Part shown: positions 45,992-56,927 of the stretch, in pieces
Layout: each line of letters begins with the position of its first letter
How positions within the stretch are numbered: the first letter of the stretch is position 1
Origin: Microbacterium sp. BH-3-3-3
GTDB taxonomy: Bacteria; Actinomycetota; Actinomycetes; Actinomycetales; Microbacteriaceae
Direction of reading: 5' to 3'
DNA length: 64,000 nucleotides
NCBI RefSeq assembly: GCF_001792815.1
Contig: NZ_CP017674.1
Coordinates: forward strand, 806,001 to 870,000
Notes under the pieces: model-generated
Database searches by the model: none
What the model was told of the DNA's origin: nothing
What the model saw: only the letters and a program-made list of their open reading frames with translations
Program-made: the position numbers and the translations under genes

Positions 45992-46879
45992 TCAGGGGCG
46001 TACGGCCGTCGTCGCGCGGTCCCGGGCGGTGAGGTCGGGGTGCGTCGCCGCCGCGCGCCAGCCATCTGCGGTGAGGATGTCGCGGATGGTCGCTCCCTGC
46101 CACTCGCCGTGCTCGATGACGATCGAGCCGCCGGGGTGGGCGAGACGCAGACCCACCCGGCTCAGCTGTCGAACGGCATCCAATCCGTCGGGTCCGCCGT
46201 AGAGCGCCGCCGGCGGATCGAACAACCGCACCTCCGGGTCGCGGGGAATCGCGTCGTCGGGCACGTAGGGCGGGTTGGATGCCACGACCGACACCGTGCC
46301 GTCGAGCTCGGGGAACGCGTCGGCGAGGTCGATGAAGGCGAGCGTGACGTTGCGCGCGCCGATGCGGGCGACGTTCTGCTTCGTCCAGATGTAGGCGTCG
46401 ACCGAGTTCTCGGCCGCGAAGACCCGCGCGTGCGACACCTCGGTGGCCATCGCGAGCGCGATCGCGCCGCTGCCGGTGCCGAGGTCGACGGCGATCGGAC
46501 TCTCGGATGCCACGGAGCGCAACGCGTCGATCGCCAGTTGCGCCACCATCTCGGTCTCGGGCCGAGGGACGAAGACGCCCGGCCCGACCGCCAGTTCCAG
46601 GGAGCGGAAGGGCGCGAGCCCCGTCAGGTGCTGCAGCGGTTCGCGCGCGCAGCGTCGGTCGACGAGCGGCGCCAGGGCCGCGACGGCGGGCGGCGGCATC
46701 CGATCGCCCCGGATGGCGGCGGCCTGCACTCCCCCGCGAGAGGAGTCGAGCACGTGCGCGACGAGCAGCTCGGCGTCGACCTGCGGGTCGGGGACTCCGG
46801 CTGCACCGAAGCGCCGGGCGGTGTCGCGGACGACGTCGGCGACCGACGACGGGGCGGGGGCGGGGACGGTCTCTGGCAT
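45992..46879 (-). CDS. prmC: Peptide chain release factor N5-glutamine methyltransferase
   Basis: A 295-residue SAM-dependent enzyme that methylates the GGQ glutamine of release factors. The SAM site is VDLGTGSGAIALAMA, and the substrate-binding NPPY is in VASNPPYVPDDAIP. It is normally adjacent to prfA; here prfA lies 3 kb away, beyond three plus-strand genes. Confidence 0.95.
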   Translation of the reverse strand: MPETVPAPAPSSVADVVRDTARRFGAAGVPDPQVDAELLVAHVLDSSRGGVQAAAIRGDRMPPPAVAALAPLVDRRCAREPLQHLTGLAPFRSLELAVGPGVFVPRPETEMVAQLAIDALRSVASESPIAVDLGTGSGAIALAMATEVSHARVFAAENSVDAYIWTKQNVARIGARNVTLAFIDLADAFPELDGTVSVVASNPPYVPDDAIPRDPEVRLFDPPAALYGGPDGLDAVRQLSRVGLRLAHPGGSIVIEHGEWQGATIRDILTADGWRAAATHPDLTARDRATTAVRP

Positions 46880-46977
46880 GACGGGAGCCCAGCCTAGTCG
46901 CGCGGCGTCATACGGCCGGAGATGTCGGTGGCCTCGCCTAAAATGAGGGGGTTCTGATCGACGGCGAAAGGCAAGCC

Positions 46978-47916
46978 ATGCCCGGCATCCACTCCGACAT
47001 CACCTCTGCGTTCGGCGACACGCCACTCGTACGACTGAACCGCGTGGCGGAGGGTACCGACGCGCAGATCCTCGCCAAGCTCGAGTTCTACAACCCGGCC
47101 TCCAGCGTGAAGGACCGCCTGGGCATCGCCATCGTCGACGCGGCCGAAGCCTCGGGCGAGCTGAAGCCGGGCGGCACGATCGTCGAGTCCACCAGCGGGA
47201 ACACCGGCATCGCCCTCGCGATGGTGGGCGCCGCCCGCGGGTACAAGGTCATCCTGACGATGCCGGCGTCGATGTCGAAAGAGCGTCGCATCCTGCTCAA
47301 GGCCTTCGGCGCCGACCTCGTGCTGACCGACCCCACCAAGGGCATGTCGCACGCCGTCGACGAGGCCAAGCGCATCGTGGCCGAGACTCCGGGAGCCGTC
47401 TGGGCTCGCCAGTTCGAGAACGAGGCGAACCCGGCGATCCACCGCAAGACGACGGCCGAAGAGATCCTGCGCGACACCGACGGCAAGGTCGACTACTTCG
47501 TGGCCGGCATCGGCACGGGCGGCACGATCACGGGCGTCGGCCAGGTGCTCAAAGAGCGCGTGCCCGGCGTGCAGATCGTCGCCGTCGAGCCGGCCGACTC
47601 CCCCGTCCTCACCAAGGGCCACCCCGGCCCCCACAAGATCCAGGGCATCGGTCCCAACTTCGTGCCCGCGATCCTCGACCGCGACATCATCGACGAGGTC
47701 ATCGACGTCGAGTTCGACGACGCGATCCGTCTGGCCCGCGAGACCGCGGCCAAAGACGGCATCCTGGTCGGCATGTCGTCGGGTGCCGCCATCTGGGCGG
47801 CTCTCGAAGTGGCCCGCCGCCCCGAAGCCGCCGGCAAGAACATCGTCGTGATCATCCCCTCGTACGGCGAGCGGTACCTCTCGACGGCCCTGTACGAGCA
47901 CCTGCGCGAAGACTGA
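46978..47916 (+). CDS. cysK: O-acetylserine sulfhydrylase (cysteine synthase)
   Basis: A 312-residue PLP enzyme that makes cysteine from O-acetylserine and sulfide. The PLP lysine is in [11 protein letters not shown] (about residue 43), the phosphate loop is [10 protein letters not shown], and [12 protein letters not shown] is the substrate loop. It is followed after 1 nt by cysE, so the two steps from serine to cysteine are one operon. Confidence 0.97.
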   Translation: MPGIHSDITSAFGDTPLVRLNRVAEGTDAQILAKLEFYNPASSVKDRLGIAIVDAAEASGELKPGGTIVESTSGNTGIALAMVGAARGYKVILTMPASMSKERRILLKAFGADLVLTDPTKGMSHAVDEAKRIVAETPGAVWARQFENEANPAIHRKTTAEEILRDTDGKVDYFVAGIGTGGTITGVGQVLKERVPGVQIVAVEPADSPVLTKGHPGPHKIQGIGPNFVPAILDRDIIDEVIDVEFDDAIRLARETAAKDGILVGMSSGAAIWAALEVARRPEAAGKNIVVIIPSYGERYLSTALYEHLRED

Positions 47917-47917
47917 C

Positions 47918-48487
47918 GTGGGGGCCATCTCCCGCATCCGCGAAGACGTCGCCGCCGCCAAACTCCGTGATCCGGCAGCCCGGAGCGGGCTCGAGATCGC
48001 CCTGCTGTACCCGGGCCTGCACGCGGTGTGGATGCACCGCGTCTCGCACCGCCTGTGGCGACAGGGCCTGCGCTTCCCGGCGCGGGCCCTGTCGCAGGTG
48101 ACCCGGTGGTTCACCGGCATCGAGATCCACCCGGGCGCCACGATCGGCCGACGCTTCTTCATCGACCACGGCATGGGTGTCGTCGTCGGCGAGACGGCCG
48201 AGGTCGGCGACGACGTGATGCTGTATCACGGGGTCACGCTCGGCGGTCGTCAGCGCGAGGGCGGCAAACGGCATCCCACCCTGCACGACGGCGTCGCCGT
48301 CGGAGCCGGAGCGAAGGTGCTCGGCCCGATCACCCTGGGTGCGCACTCCGTCGTCGGGGCCAACGCCGTCGTGACGCGCGACGCCCCCGCCGGCAGCGTG
48401 CTGGTCGGTGTTCCGGCCACGGCGCGTTCGCGACGGAGCGGCGAAGACACGCGCGCCCTGCTGACCGCGCCCGAGTACTCGATCTGA
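47918..48487 (+). CDS. cysE: Serine O-acetyltransferase
   Basis: A 189-residue left-handed beta-helix acetyltransferase that makes O-acetylserine. The hexapeptide repeats and the catalytic [20 protein letters not shown] and YHGVTLGG segments are present. It is the short actinobacterial form with a reduced N-terminal helical domain. The GTG start follows the cysK stop by 1 nt. The C-terminal tail ends in Ile, as in partners that bind CysK in the cysteine synthase complex. Confidence 0.95.
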   Translation: MGAISRIREDVAAAKLRDPAARSGLEIALLYPGLHAVWMHRVSHRLWRQGLRFPARALSQVTRWFTGIEIHPGATIGRRFFIDHGMGVVVGETAEVGDDVMLYHGVTLGGRQREGGKRHPTLHDGVAVGAGAKVLGPITLGAHSVVGANAVVTRDAPAGSVLVGVPATARSRRSGEDTRALLTAPEYSI

Positions 48488-48503
48488 CGCGGTGCCTCCA
48501 CTC

Positions 48504-49907
48504 ATGACGCGGCTGCACGATCTCTCCCTCGCCGCGCAGGTCGCAGCGCTGCGCGCGGGCGATCTCTCGCCCACCGACCTCGCCGCCCACTACCTCGCCC
48601 GCATCCGGCGGTTCGCGGATCTGGGGGCGTTCGCCGAGGTGACCCCGGATGCCGCGATCCGCCGAGCCGGAGAGGTCGCGGCCTCCCCCGCCCGGGGTCC
48701 GCTGTGGGGGATCCCCCTCGCCGACAAGGACCTCGTCGCCCGCGCCGGGGTGCCGACGCGGTACGGCTCGCGCTCCCGCACCCATCTCGTCCCCTCGACG
48801 TCCGATCCGCTGGCCGAGGCGCTCGACGCCGCGGGCGCGGTGAACCTCGGCAAGACGAGCACGTCCGAGTTCGGCCTCACCGGCTTCACCGAACCCCTCA
48901 TCCACGCGCCGGCCCGCGATCCCTGGCGCCTCTCGGCGGGCGCGGGCGGTTCGAGCGGCGGGGCCGCCGTCGCGGTCGCCGCGGGGCTGCTGCCCGCCGC
49001 GGTGGGGTCCGACGGCGGCGGATCGATCCGTATCCCGTCGGCGACGACGGGCGTCGTCGGGCTCAAGCCCTCGCGCGGACGGCTGCCGATCGGCTCGGGC
49101 TTCGATTCCCCCGACGGGCTGTCGGTCACCGGCCCGATCGCGCGCAGCGTCGAAGATGCGGCACTGCTGCTGGACGCCCTGGTGGGACTCGGTCCGTTCA
49201 CCTACGCCACGGCCGCCCCCGGCACCGGCCCGTTCGTCGACGCCGCACGGCGCGACCCGGGCCCGCTCCGCATCGGCGTCACCACGGTCTCGCCGTGGGA
49301 CGACGACGAGAACATCACCCTCGATCCCGATGCACGCTCGGCCTACGACACGGCCGCCGCCTGGCTCGCCGACGCCGGGCACGACGTCGAGGACGCCGAC
49401 TGGCATCCGTTCGGCTACGCGTCGCTCTTCCACGTGCTGTGGCGCGCGAGCGCCGCGCGCATCCCTCTCAGCGACGACGACATGACACTGGTCGAGCCGC
49501 TGACGGCGTGGCTCGTGCGCGAGGGGCGCCGACTGTCGTCGCTCGACCTGCTGGGAGGTCTCGCCTCGGCGCGCGCCTTCGAACGGCGCACGATCGCCGA
49601 CTTCGCCGCGTTCGACGCGGTGCTCACCCCCGCGTTGGCGCAGGCTCCCCAGCCCGTGGGCTCCTACGCGGGGCACGATCCCGAACGCACTTTCGCGATG
49701 CAGGTCGAGTACGCGCCGTACTCGAGCTTCGTCAACGTCGCAGGGCTCCCAGCCCTGACGCTGCCGGTGACGACGGACGCCGCCGGGCACCCCGTCTCGG
49801 TGCAACTCGTCGGTCGCCCCGGCGGCGAAGCCGAGCTGCTGTCGCTCGCCGCTCAGCTCGAGGGCCGACGCGGAGCGCTCCCCCACCCGCCGGTATGGGA
49901 CGCGTGA
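48504..49907 (+). CDS. Amidase signature family enzyme
   Basis: A 467-residue amidase. The Ser-cisSer-Lys triad is visible: Lys in PLADKDLVAR, the cis-Ser in GAGGSSGGAAVA, and the nucleophile in DGGGSIRIPSAT. It lacks the long C-terminal domain that GatA needs for tRNA work and has no GatB/C neighbours, so it is a general amidase of unknown substrate. The start was set at ATG 48504 (MTRLHDLSLAAQ); a GTG four codons earlier is possible. It follows cysE by 16 nt and may be co-transcribed with it. Confidence 0.88.
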   Translation: MTRLHDLSLAAQVAALRAGDLSPTDLAAHYLARIRRFADLGAFAEVTPDAAIRRAGEVAASPARGPLWGIPLADKDLVARAGVPTRYGSRSRTHLVPSTSDPLAEALDAAGAVNLGKTSTSEFGLTGFTEPLIHAPARDPWRLSAGAGGSSGGAAVAVAAGLLPAAVGSDGGGSIRIPSATTGVVGLKPSRGRLPIGSGFDSPDGLSVTGPIARSVEDAALLLDALVGLGPFTYATAAPGTGPFVDAARRDPGPLRIGVTTVSPWDDDENITLDPDARSAYDTAAAWLADAGHDVEDADWHPFGYASLFHVLWRASAARIPLSDDDMTLVEPLTAWLVREGRRLSSLDLLGGLASARAFERRTIADFAAFDAVLTPALAQAPQPVGSYAGHDPERTFAMQVEYAPYSSFVNVAGLPALTLPVTTDAAGHPVSVQLVGRPGGEAELLSLAAQLEGRRGALPHPPVWDA

Positions 49908-49930
49908 GCGTCTCGGAGTCTGCGGGCGAG

Positions 49931-50010
49931 CCGAACTCCTGAGATTCTCGTCTCGCGCCAGCACCCAGCGGGCGCAGAGGCGCCAGATCGCGGTTTTCTC
50001 AGGAGTTCGG
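49931..50010. repeat. 80-bp element with 14-bp perfect terminal inverted repeats
   Basis: CCGAACTCCTGAGA (49931-49944) is repeated exactly inverted at 49997-50010. The 52-nt centre contains GCGCCAG twice and a GCGCC/GGCGC mini-stem, and TTTT precedes the right arm. It fills the convergent gap between the amidase and prfA. It could be a bidirectional terminator or a small repeat element (MITE/REP-like). Confidence 0.75.
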
Positions 50011-50027
50011 GCCGCGACGCGGCGGCG

Positions 50028-51119
<1,092 letters not shown>

Positions 51120-51136
51120 CGCGACTCCCGGTCGGA

Positions 51137-53434
51137 TCAGCGGATGCTGTTGTCGTCACCGCCGCGCGCGGGCGCGGGGATCGACTTCTGCATCTGCACG
51201 AGGAACTCGACGTTCGACTGGGTCTCTTTGAGCTTTCCGAGCACGACCTCGAGGGCCTGCTGGGGCTCGAGACCGGCCAGCGCGCGGCGGAGCTTCCAGG
51301 TGATCTTGACCTCGTCGTTCGACAGGAGCATCTCTTCGCGACGCGTGCTCGACGCGTTGACGTCGACCGCCGGGAAGATGCGCTTGTCGGCGAGCTGACG
51401 GTTCAGGCGCAGCTCGCTGTTGCCGGTGCCCTTGAACTCCTCGAAGATCACGTCATCCATCTTGGAGCCGGTCTCGACGAGCGCGGTGGCGAGGATCGTG
51501 AGCGATCCGCCGTTCTCGATGTTGCGCGCGGCACCGAAGAAGCGCTTCGGCGGGTACAGCGCCGACGCGTCGACGCCACCGGAGAGCACGCGGCCCGAGG
51601 TGGGGGCGGCGAGGTTGTACGCACGGCCGAGGCGGGTGATCGAGTCGAGCAGCACGACGACGTCGCGACCGAGCTCGACCAGGCGCTTGGCGCGCTCGAT
51701 GGCGAGCTCGGCGACCGTGGTGTGGTCTTCGGCCGGGCGGTCGAACGTCGAGGCGATGACCTCGCCGCGGACGGTCCGCTGCATGTCGGTGACCTCTTCG
51801 GGGCGCTCGTCGACGAGCACGACCATGAGGTGGACCTCGGGGTTGTTCGTGGCGATCGCGTTGGCGATCTGCTGCAGAACGATCGTCTTGCCGGCCTTGG
51901 GCGGCGCCACGATGAGACCGCGCTGGCCCTTGCCGACCGGGGCGACCAGGTCGATGATGCGCTGGGTGAGCTTCTCGGGGCCGGTCTCGAGGCGCAGGCG
52001 CTCCTGCGGGTAGAGCGGCGTGAGGTTGTTGAACTCGACGCGCGTCGCGGCATCTTCGACCGAGAGGCCGTTGATGGAGTCGACCTGCACGAGCGCGTTG
52101 TACTTCTGACGCCCCTGCTGCTCACCCTCGCGGGGCTGCTTGATCGCGCCGACGACGGCGTCGCCCTTGCGCAGGTTGTACTTCTTCACCTGGCCGAGCG
52201 AGACGTAGACGTCGCTCGGGCCCGAGAGGTAGCCGGTCGTGCGCACGAAGGCGTAGTTGTCGAGCACGTCGAGCACACCGGCGATCGGAACGAGCACGTC
52301 GTCCTCGCCGATCTCGGTCTCGAACTCGTCGCCCGTGGTGTTCTGGCCGCGGCGCTTGTTGCGCTGACGGTTGCGGTTGCTCGTGCCGTCCTGCTGCTGC
52401 TGGGCCTGCTGGCCGTTCTGGCGGTTGCCGTCACGTTGGGCGGCGTCACGCTGGTTGCCGTCACGCTGGTTCGAGTCACGCTGGTTGTCGCGCTGCCCGG
52501 CCTCGCGCTGGTTGTCACGCTGGTTCGAGTCACGCTGGTTGTCACGCTGACCACCGTCACGCTGGTTGTCGCGCTGGCCACCCTGCTGCGGGGCCTCGGC
52601 CTCGTCGGCGGGGGCGGCCGCGGTCTGCGCCTCGGGCTTGTCCGCGGCGTCGGGCTTGTTGCGGTTGCGGTTGCGCGACCGGCTGCGGCCACGGCCGCGG
52701 GCGGGGGTCTCGTCGGCCTGGTCTGCGCCGTCGGCGTCGGAGGTGGACGCGTCAGCGGCCTCGTCGACGGCCGGGGCGTCGACGGCGGGTGCGTCAGCGA
52801 CGGGCGCGTCAGCGGTCGGGGCGTCGGCCTCGACGGTCGAGGTCGCCTCGGCAGCGGCCACCTCGTCGGCGACATCGGCCGCGGTGGTCACGGGAGTGGT
52901 CGCGGCGTCGTCCGAGACGGACTCGGCGGCGGGCGCCTCGACGACCGCAGCGTCGGCTGCGGCCTCGTCGACGGCGGGGGCTTCGGTGGCTGCAGCGTCG
53001 GCCGCGGCCTTCTCGTCGGCCGCAGCGGCCTCGGCGGCGGCCTTCTCTTTGGCGGTGGCCGTCGTCGCGCGGCGGGGTGCGCGCTTGCGCGGTGCCCGGG
53101 CGGGCTTCTCGACCGGCGCGGGCTCTTCGGCCGGCGCTTCGGCGGCGGGCGCCTCGGCGGCGGCGGGCTCCGCGACGTCGGACGCGGCCTCGGCGGCCGG
53201 TGCGTCCGAGGCGAGCGCCTCGTCGGTGAACAGCGCCTCGGGCTGCGCCGCGTCGGTCGCGGCGGCGGAGGCGGCGGCATCCGGAGCGTCGACGCCCTCG
53301 GCATCCGTCGTCTCGGCGACGGCCTCGGCCTGCGCGGTGTCGGTGCCCGGCGTCGCAGCCGTGGGCTGCTCTTCGGCGGGGGTCTCGGCGCCCTCGGGCG
53401 CGTCGATGGGCTGGGTCTCGGAGATGGACTCCAC
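51137..53434 (-). CDS. rho: Transcription termination factor Rho with long low-complexity N-terminal region
   Basis: A 765-residue RNA helicase. The RNA-binding cold-shock-like domain starts near residue 365 ([18 protein letters not shown]). The ATPase core follows, with Walker A in [26 protein letters not shown], the [13 protein letters not shown] box and [16 protein letters not shown]. Residues 1 to about 280 are Ala/Glu/Asp/Pro-rich with an Arg-rich patch. Residues about 285-336 hold near-perfect QRDNQRD repeats of about 9 residues. The Rho_N (SAP-like) domain usual at the N-terminus is not visible. GTG start with GAGGAG upstream. Confidence 0.95.
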   Translation of the reverse strand: MESISETQPIDAPEGAETPAEEQPTAATPGTDTAQAEAVAETTDAEGVDAPDAAASAAATDAAQPEALFTDEALASDAPAAEAASDVAEPAAAEAPAAEAPAEEPAPVEKPARAPRKRAPRRATTATAKEKAAAEAAAADEKAAADAAATEAPAVDEAAADAAVVEAPAAESVSDDAATTPVTTAADVADEVAAAEATSTVEADAPTADAPVADAPAVDAPAVDEAADASTSDADGADQADETPARGRGRSRSRNRNRNKPDAADKPEAQTAAAPADEAEAPQQGGQRDNQRDGGQRDNQRDSNQRDNQREAGQRDNQRDSNQRDGNQRDAAQRDGNRQNGQQAQQQQDGTSNRNRQRNKRRGQNTTGDEFETEIGEDDVLVPIAGVLDVLDNYAFVRTTGYLSGPSDVYVSLGQVKKYNLRKGDAVVGAIKQPREGEQQGRQKYNALVQVDSINGLSVEDAATRVEFNNLTPLYPQERLRLETGPEKLTQRIIDLVAPVGKGQRGLIVAPPKAGKTIVLQQIANAIATNNPEVHLMVVLVDERPEEVTDMQRTVRGEVIASTFDRPAEDHTTVAELAIERAKRLVELGRDVVVLLDSITRLGRAYNLAAPTSGRVLSGGVDASALYPPKRFFGAARNIENGGSLTILATALVETGSKMDDVIFEEFKGTGNSELRLNRQLADKRIFPAVDVNASSTRREEMLLSNDEVKITWKLRRALAGLEPQQALEVVLGKLKETQSNVEFLVQMQKSIPAPARGGDDNSIR

Positions 53435-53587
53435 GAGTGCTCCTCTGAAGTGCTACGTGATCAGATCGCGCTTCGCCGTGCAGAACGCAGACGAAGAGAC
53501 ACCAGCGGTTCGGGAGACTGCAGCCGATACCGGGTTCGCGATGTGTTGCGGATTTCGCAGGTGGTGCAGAGGCTCAGATTCGCGAAG

Positions 53588-54520
53588 TTACGCGGAACCC
53601 TCTGCGTTTTTCACTGTACCACCCTTGACGTCGACGGCGAGCATGAGCGCCTGCCACGGGGTGTCGACCACGGATGCCATAAGATCCGCCGCGGCGAGTC
53701 GCTGTCCGGGACCGTCGGCGAGCACGAGCACGCTGGGCCCCGCACCCGACACGACCGCCGCGTAGCCCTCTGCCCGCAACGCCCGCACGAGGCGGTCGGT
53801 TTCGGGCATGGCCTGCGCGCGGTAGTTCTGGTGCAGCTTGTCTTCGGTGGCGGCCATGAGCAGCTCGGGGCTCTGCGTCATCGCGGCGATGAGCAGCGCC
53901 GAGCGAGAGACGTTGAACACGGCGTCCTCGCGGGGCACCTGCAGCGGCTGCAGACTGCGGGCGACCGCGGTCGACATGGTGAAGCTCGGCACGAACACCA
54001 GGGGCGACACTCCGCGGTGCACGATGAGCTGCTTGTGCTGCGGGCCCGCGGCATCCATCCACGCGATGGTGAGCCCGCCGAAGAGGCCCGGCGCGACGTT
54101 GTCGGGGTGCCCCTCGAGCTCGGTGGCCAGGCGCAGCAGGTCGACGTCGCTGAAGTCGGCGTCGCCCTCGAGCAGCCCCTTCGCGGCGAGGATGCCGGCG
54201 ACCACGGCGGCCCCCGACGATCCCATGCCGCGCCCGTGCGGGATCACGTTGCGCGCCGTCAGCCGCAGCCCCGGCAGGGCGCGCCCGACGGAGGCGTAGG
54301 TGTGCGCCATGGCCCGCACGACGAGGTGCGAGGCGTCGCGCGGGACGTCGGCGACGCCCTCGCCCTCGACCTCGATCTCGAGGCGGTCGCCGTCGAGCTG
54401 TTCGACGACGAGCTCGTCGTACACGCTGAGCGCGAGGCCGAGCGTGTCGAAGCCGGGTCCGAGGTTCGCGCTGGTGGCGGGAACGCGGACCGCGACCCGA
54501 CGGCCGGGGCCTGCGGTCAC
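53588..54520 (-). CDS. thrB: Homoserine kinase
   Basis: A 310-residue GHMP-family kinase of threonine synthesis. The three motifs are visible: [19 protein letters not shown], the ATP loop [18 protein letters not shown], and [13 protein letters not shown]. The GTG start at 54520 overlaps the thrC stop (GTGA). Confidence 0.95.
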   Translation of the reverse strand: MTAGPGRRVAVRVPATSANLGPGFDTLGLALSVYDELVVEQLDGDRLEIEVEGEGVADVPRDASHLVVRAMAHTYASVGRALPGLRLTARNVIPHGRGMGSSGAAVVAGILAAKGLLEGDADFSDVDLLRLATELEGHPDNVAPGLFGGLTIAWMDAAGPQHKQLIVHRGVSPLVFVPSFTMSTAVARSLQPLQVPREDAVFNVSRSALLIAAMTQSPELLMAATEDKLHQNYRAQAMPETDRLVRALRAEGYAAVVSGAGPSVLVLADGPGQRLAAADLMASVVDTPWQALMLAVDVKGGTVKNAEGSA

Positions 54521-55599
54521 GCGCTCACCGGCCGCAGGTCCAGGACGGATGCCACCTCCGAGGTGGTGGCGTCGACGACGGTGGGCTGCACGTCGGTGCC
54601 GTCGGGCTGACGGAGGGCCCACTGCGGGTCCTTGAGTCCGTGCCCGGTGACCGTGAGGACGACCTTGGCGCCGGCGGAGATGACCCCGGCCTCGGCCCGG
54701 TCGAGCAGTCCCGCGACGCTGATCGCCGAGGCGGGCTCGACGAAGATGCCGACCTCACCGGCGAGGATCTTCTGCGCTTCGAGGATGCGGGCATCGTCGA
54801 TCGCGCCGAACCAGCCGTCGGTGGCGTCGCGCGCTTCGAGGGCGAGATCCCACGAGGCGGGGTTGCCGATGCGGATGGCGCTGGCGATCGTCTCGGGGTT
54901 CTTCACGACCTCGCCGCGCACGAGCGGGGCGGAGCCGGCGGCCTGGAACCCGAACATGCGGGGCACGGTCGTGGCGGCGCCGCGGGCGGCCTCTTCGCGG
55001 TAGCCGCGCGAGTAGGCGGTGTAGTTGCCCGCGTTGCCGACGGGGATGAAGTGGAAGTCGGGGGCGTCGCCCAGAACCTCGACGACCTCGTAGGCGGCGG
55101 TCTTCTGCCCCTCGATGCGGTCGGGGTTGACCGAGTTGACGAGGTGCACCGGGTAGTGGTCGGCGAGTTCGCGGGCGATCTCGAGGCAGTCGTCGAAGTT
55201 GCCGCGGATCTGGATGAGGCGGCCGTTGTGCGCGACGGCCTGGCTCAGCTTGCCCATGGCGATCTTGCCCTCGGGCACGAGCACCGCGGCGGTGATGCCG
55301 GCGTGCGCGGCGTAGGCGGCCGCCGATGCCGAGGTGTTGCCGGTCGAGGCGCAGATGACGGCCTTGGCGCCGTGCTCGACGGCGCGCGAGAGCGCGACCG
55401 TCATGCCGCGGTCCTTGAAGGAGCCGGTGGGGTTCATCCCCTCGAACTTCACCCAGACGTCGGCGCCGGTGCGGCGCGACAGCGACGGGGCGGGCAGGAG
55501 CGGCGTGCCGCCCTCGCCGAGGGTGACGACGGTGGAGGCGTCGGTGACGCCCAGACGGTCGGCGTATTCGCGGAGGACTCCGCGCCAGAGGTGTGCCAT
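54517..55599 (-). CDS. thrC: Threonine synthase
   Basis: A 360-residue PLP enzyme that turns O-phosphohomoserine into threonine. The PLP lysine is in [15 protein letters not shown] (about residue 62), [15 protein letters not shown] is the phosphate-side loop, and [10 protein letters not shown] follows. Two bases separate it from hom. Confidence 0.96.
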   Translation of the reverse strand: MAHLWRGVLREYADRLGVTDASTVVTLGEGGTPLLPAPSLSRRTGADVWVKFEGMNPTGSFKDRGMTVALSRAVEHGAKAVICASTGNTSASAAAYAAHAGITAAVLVPEGKIAMGKLSQAVAHNGRLIQIRGNFDDCLEIARELADHYPVHLVNSVNPDRIEGQKTAAYEVVEVLGDAPDFHFIPVGNAGNYTAYSRGYREEAARGAATTVPRMFGFQAAGSAPLVRGEVVKNPETIASAIRIGNPASWDLALEARDATDGWFGAIDDARILEAQKILAGEVGIFVEPASAISVAGLLDRAEAGVISAGAKVVLTVTGHGLKDPQWALRQPDGTDVQPTVVDATTSEVASVLDLRPVSA

Positions 55600-55601
55600 G
55601 T

Positions 55602-56927
55602 TCAGTTCCCTTCCACGCGCAGCACGGAGACCACGCGCTCGACGACGCCGCTCGCGGCGAGACGCTCGACGGTCTCGCTCAGGTCCTGCTCACGGGCCTT
55701 GTGTGTTCCGATGACCAGACGGGCGGAGCCGCCGGTCTGAGTCTTCTCGTCGGCCTCGATGACCGTCTGCTCGACCGTCGCGATCGACACGCGACCCTCG
55801 CTCAGGATGCCGGCGACGGTGGCGAGGACGCCCGGCTTGTCGTCGACTTCGAGCGTGATCTGGTACCGCGTGATGACGTGACCGATCGGCACGGCGGGGA
55901 GGTTCGCGCGGGTCGATTCGCCCACGCCCACTCCCCCGGCGATGTGGCGGCGCGCGGCCGACACGACGTCGCCGAGCACGGCCGACGCGGTCTGAACGCC
56001 ACCGGCGCCGGCACCGTAGAACATGAGGTCGCCGGCGGCTTCCGCCTGCACGAAGACGGCGTTGTTCGCGCCGTGCACGCTCGCGAGGGGGTGGCTGCGG
56101 TCGACGAGCGCCGGGTACACGCGCACCGAGATCGACTCGGTGCCGCCCTCTTCGGCGGCGAGGCGCTCGCACACGGCGAGCAGCTTGATGACGTAGCCGG
56201 CGTGACGCGCCGATTCGATCATCGCGGCGTCGACCGAGGTGATGCCTTCGCGGTACACGGCATCCAGCGGCACGGTGGTGTGGAAGGCGAGACTCGCGAG
56301 GATCGCGGCCTTCTGGGCTGCGTCGTAGCCCTCGACATCGGCGGTGGGGTTGGCTTCGGCGTAGCCGAGGGCCTGCGCCTGGGCGAGCACGTCGGCGAAG
56401 TCGGCGCCCTCGGTGTCCATGCGGTCGAGGATGTAGTTCGTCGTTCCGTTGACGATGCCCATGATGCGCACGACGCGGTCGCCGGCGAGCGAGTCGCGCA
56501 GCGGTCGAATGATCGGGATGGCGCCGGCGGCGGCGGCTTCGTAGTACACCTCGGCGCCGACCTGGTCGGCGGCCTCGAACACCTCGGAGCCGTGGGTCGC
56601 GAGCAGCGCCTTGTTGGCGGTGACCACGTCGGCTCCCGAGGCGATCGCGTGCAGCACCTGGGTACGGGCCGGCTCGATGCCGCCCATCAGCTCGATGACG
56701 ATGTCGGAGCCGACGATGAGCGTCTCGGCATCGGTGGTGAAGAGCTCTCGGGGCAGGTCGGCCTCGCGCTTGGCGTCGAGGTTGCGCACGGCGATGCCGG
56801 CGAGTTCGAGCTTGGCGCCCGCGCGGTCGGCGAGCTCGTCGCCGTGCTTGAGCAGCAGGTCGGCGACCTGCGAGCCGACGGCGCCGGCGCCGAGGAGCGC
56901 CACGCGGAGCGTGCGGTAGTCGGTCAT
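55602..56927 (-). CDS. hom: Homoserine dehydrogenase
   Basis: A 441-residue NAD(P)-dependent enzyme. It shows the Rossmann start [17 protein letters not shown], the NKALLATHG loop, the [20 protein letters not shown] substrate segment and [11 protein letters not shown]. The last 80 residues are an ACT domain ([20 protein letters not shown]), the usual site of threonine feedback inhibition. The ATG overlaps the lysA stop (ATGA). The frame extends upstream through lysA without support. Confidence 0.96.
   Translation of the reverse strand: MTDYRTLRVALLGAGAVGSQVADLLLKHGDELADRAGAKLELAGIAVRNLDAKREADLPRELFTTDAETLIVGSDIVIELMGGIEPARTQVLHAIASGADVVTANKALLATHGSEVFEAADQVGAEVYYEAAAAGAIPIIRPLRDSLAGDRVVRIMGIVNGTTNYILDRMDTEGADFADVLAQAQALGYAEANPTADVEGYDAAQKAAILASLAFHTTVPLDAVYREGITSVDAAMIESARHAGYVIKLLAVCERLAAEEGGTESISVRVYPALVDRSHPLASVHGANNAVFVQAEAAGDLMFYGAGAGGVQTASAVLGDVVSAARRHIAGGVGVGESTRANLPAVPIGHVITRYQITLEVDDKPGVLATVAGILSEGRVSIATVEQTVIEADEKTQTGGSARLVIGTHKAREQDLSETVERLAASGVVERVVSVLRVEGN

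Noticed and set aside
51722..54610. 962-codon plus-strand frame opposite rho and thrB
   Set aside because: Val/Gly/Arg-rich antisense shadow; the Rho ATPase motifs are all on the minus strand.
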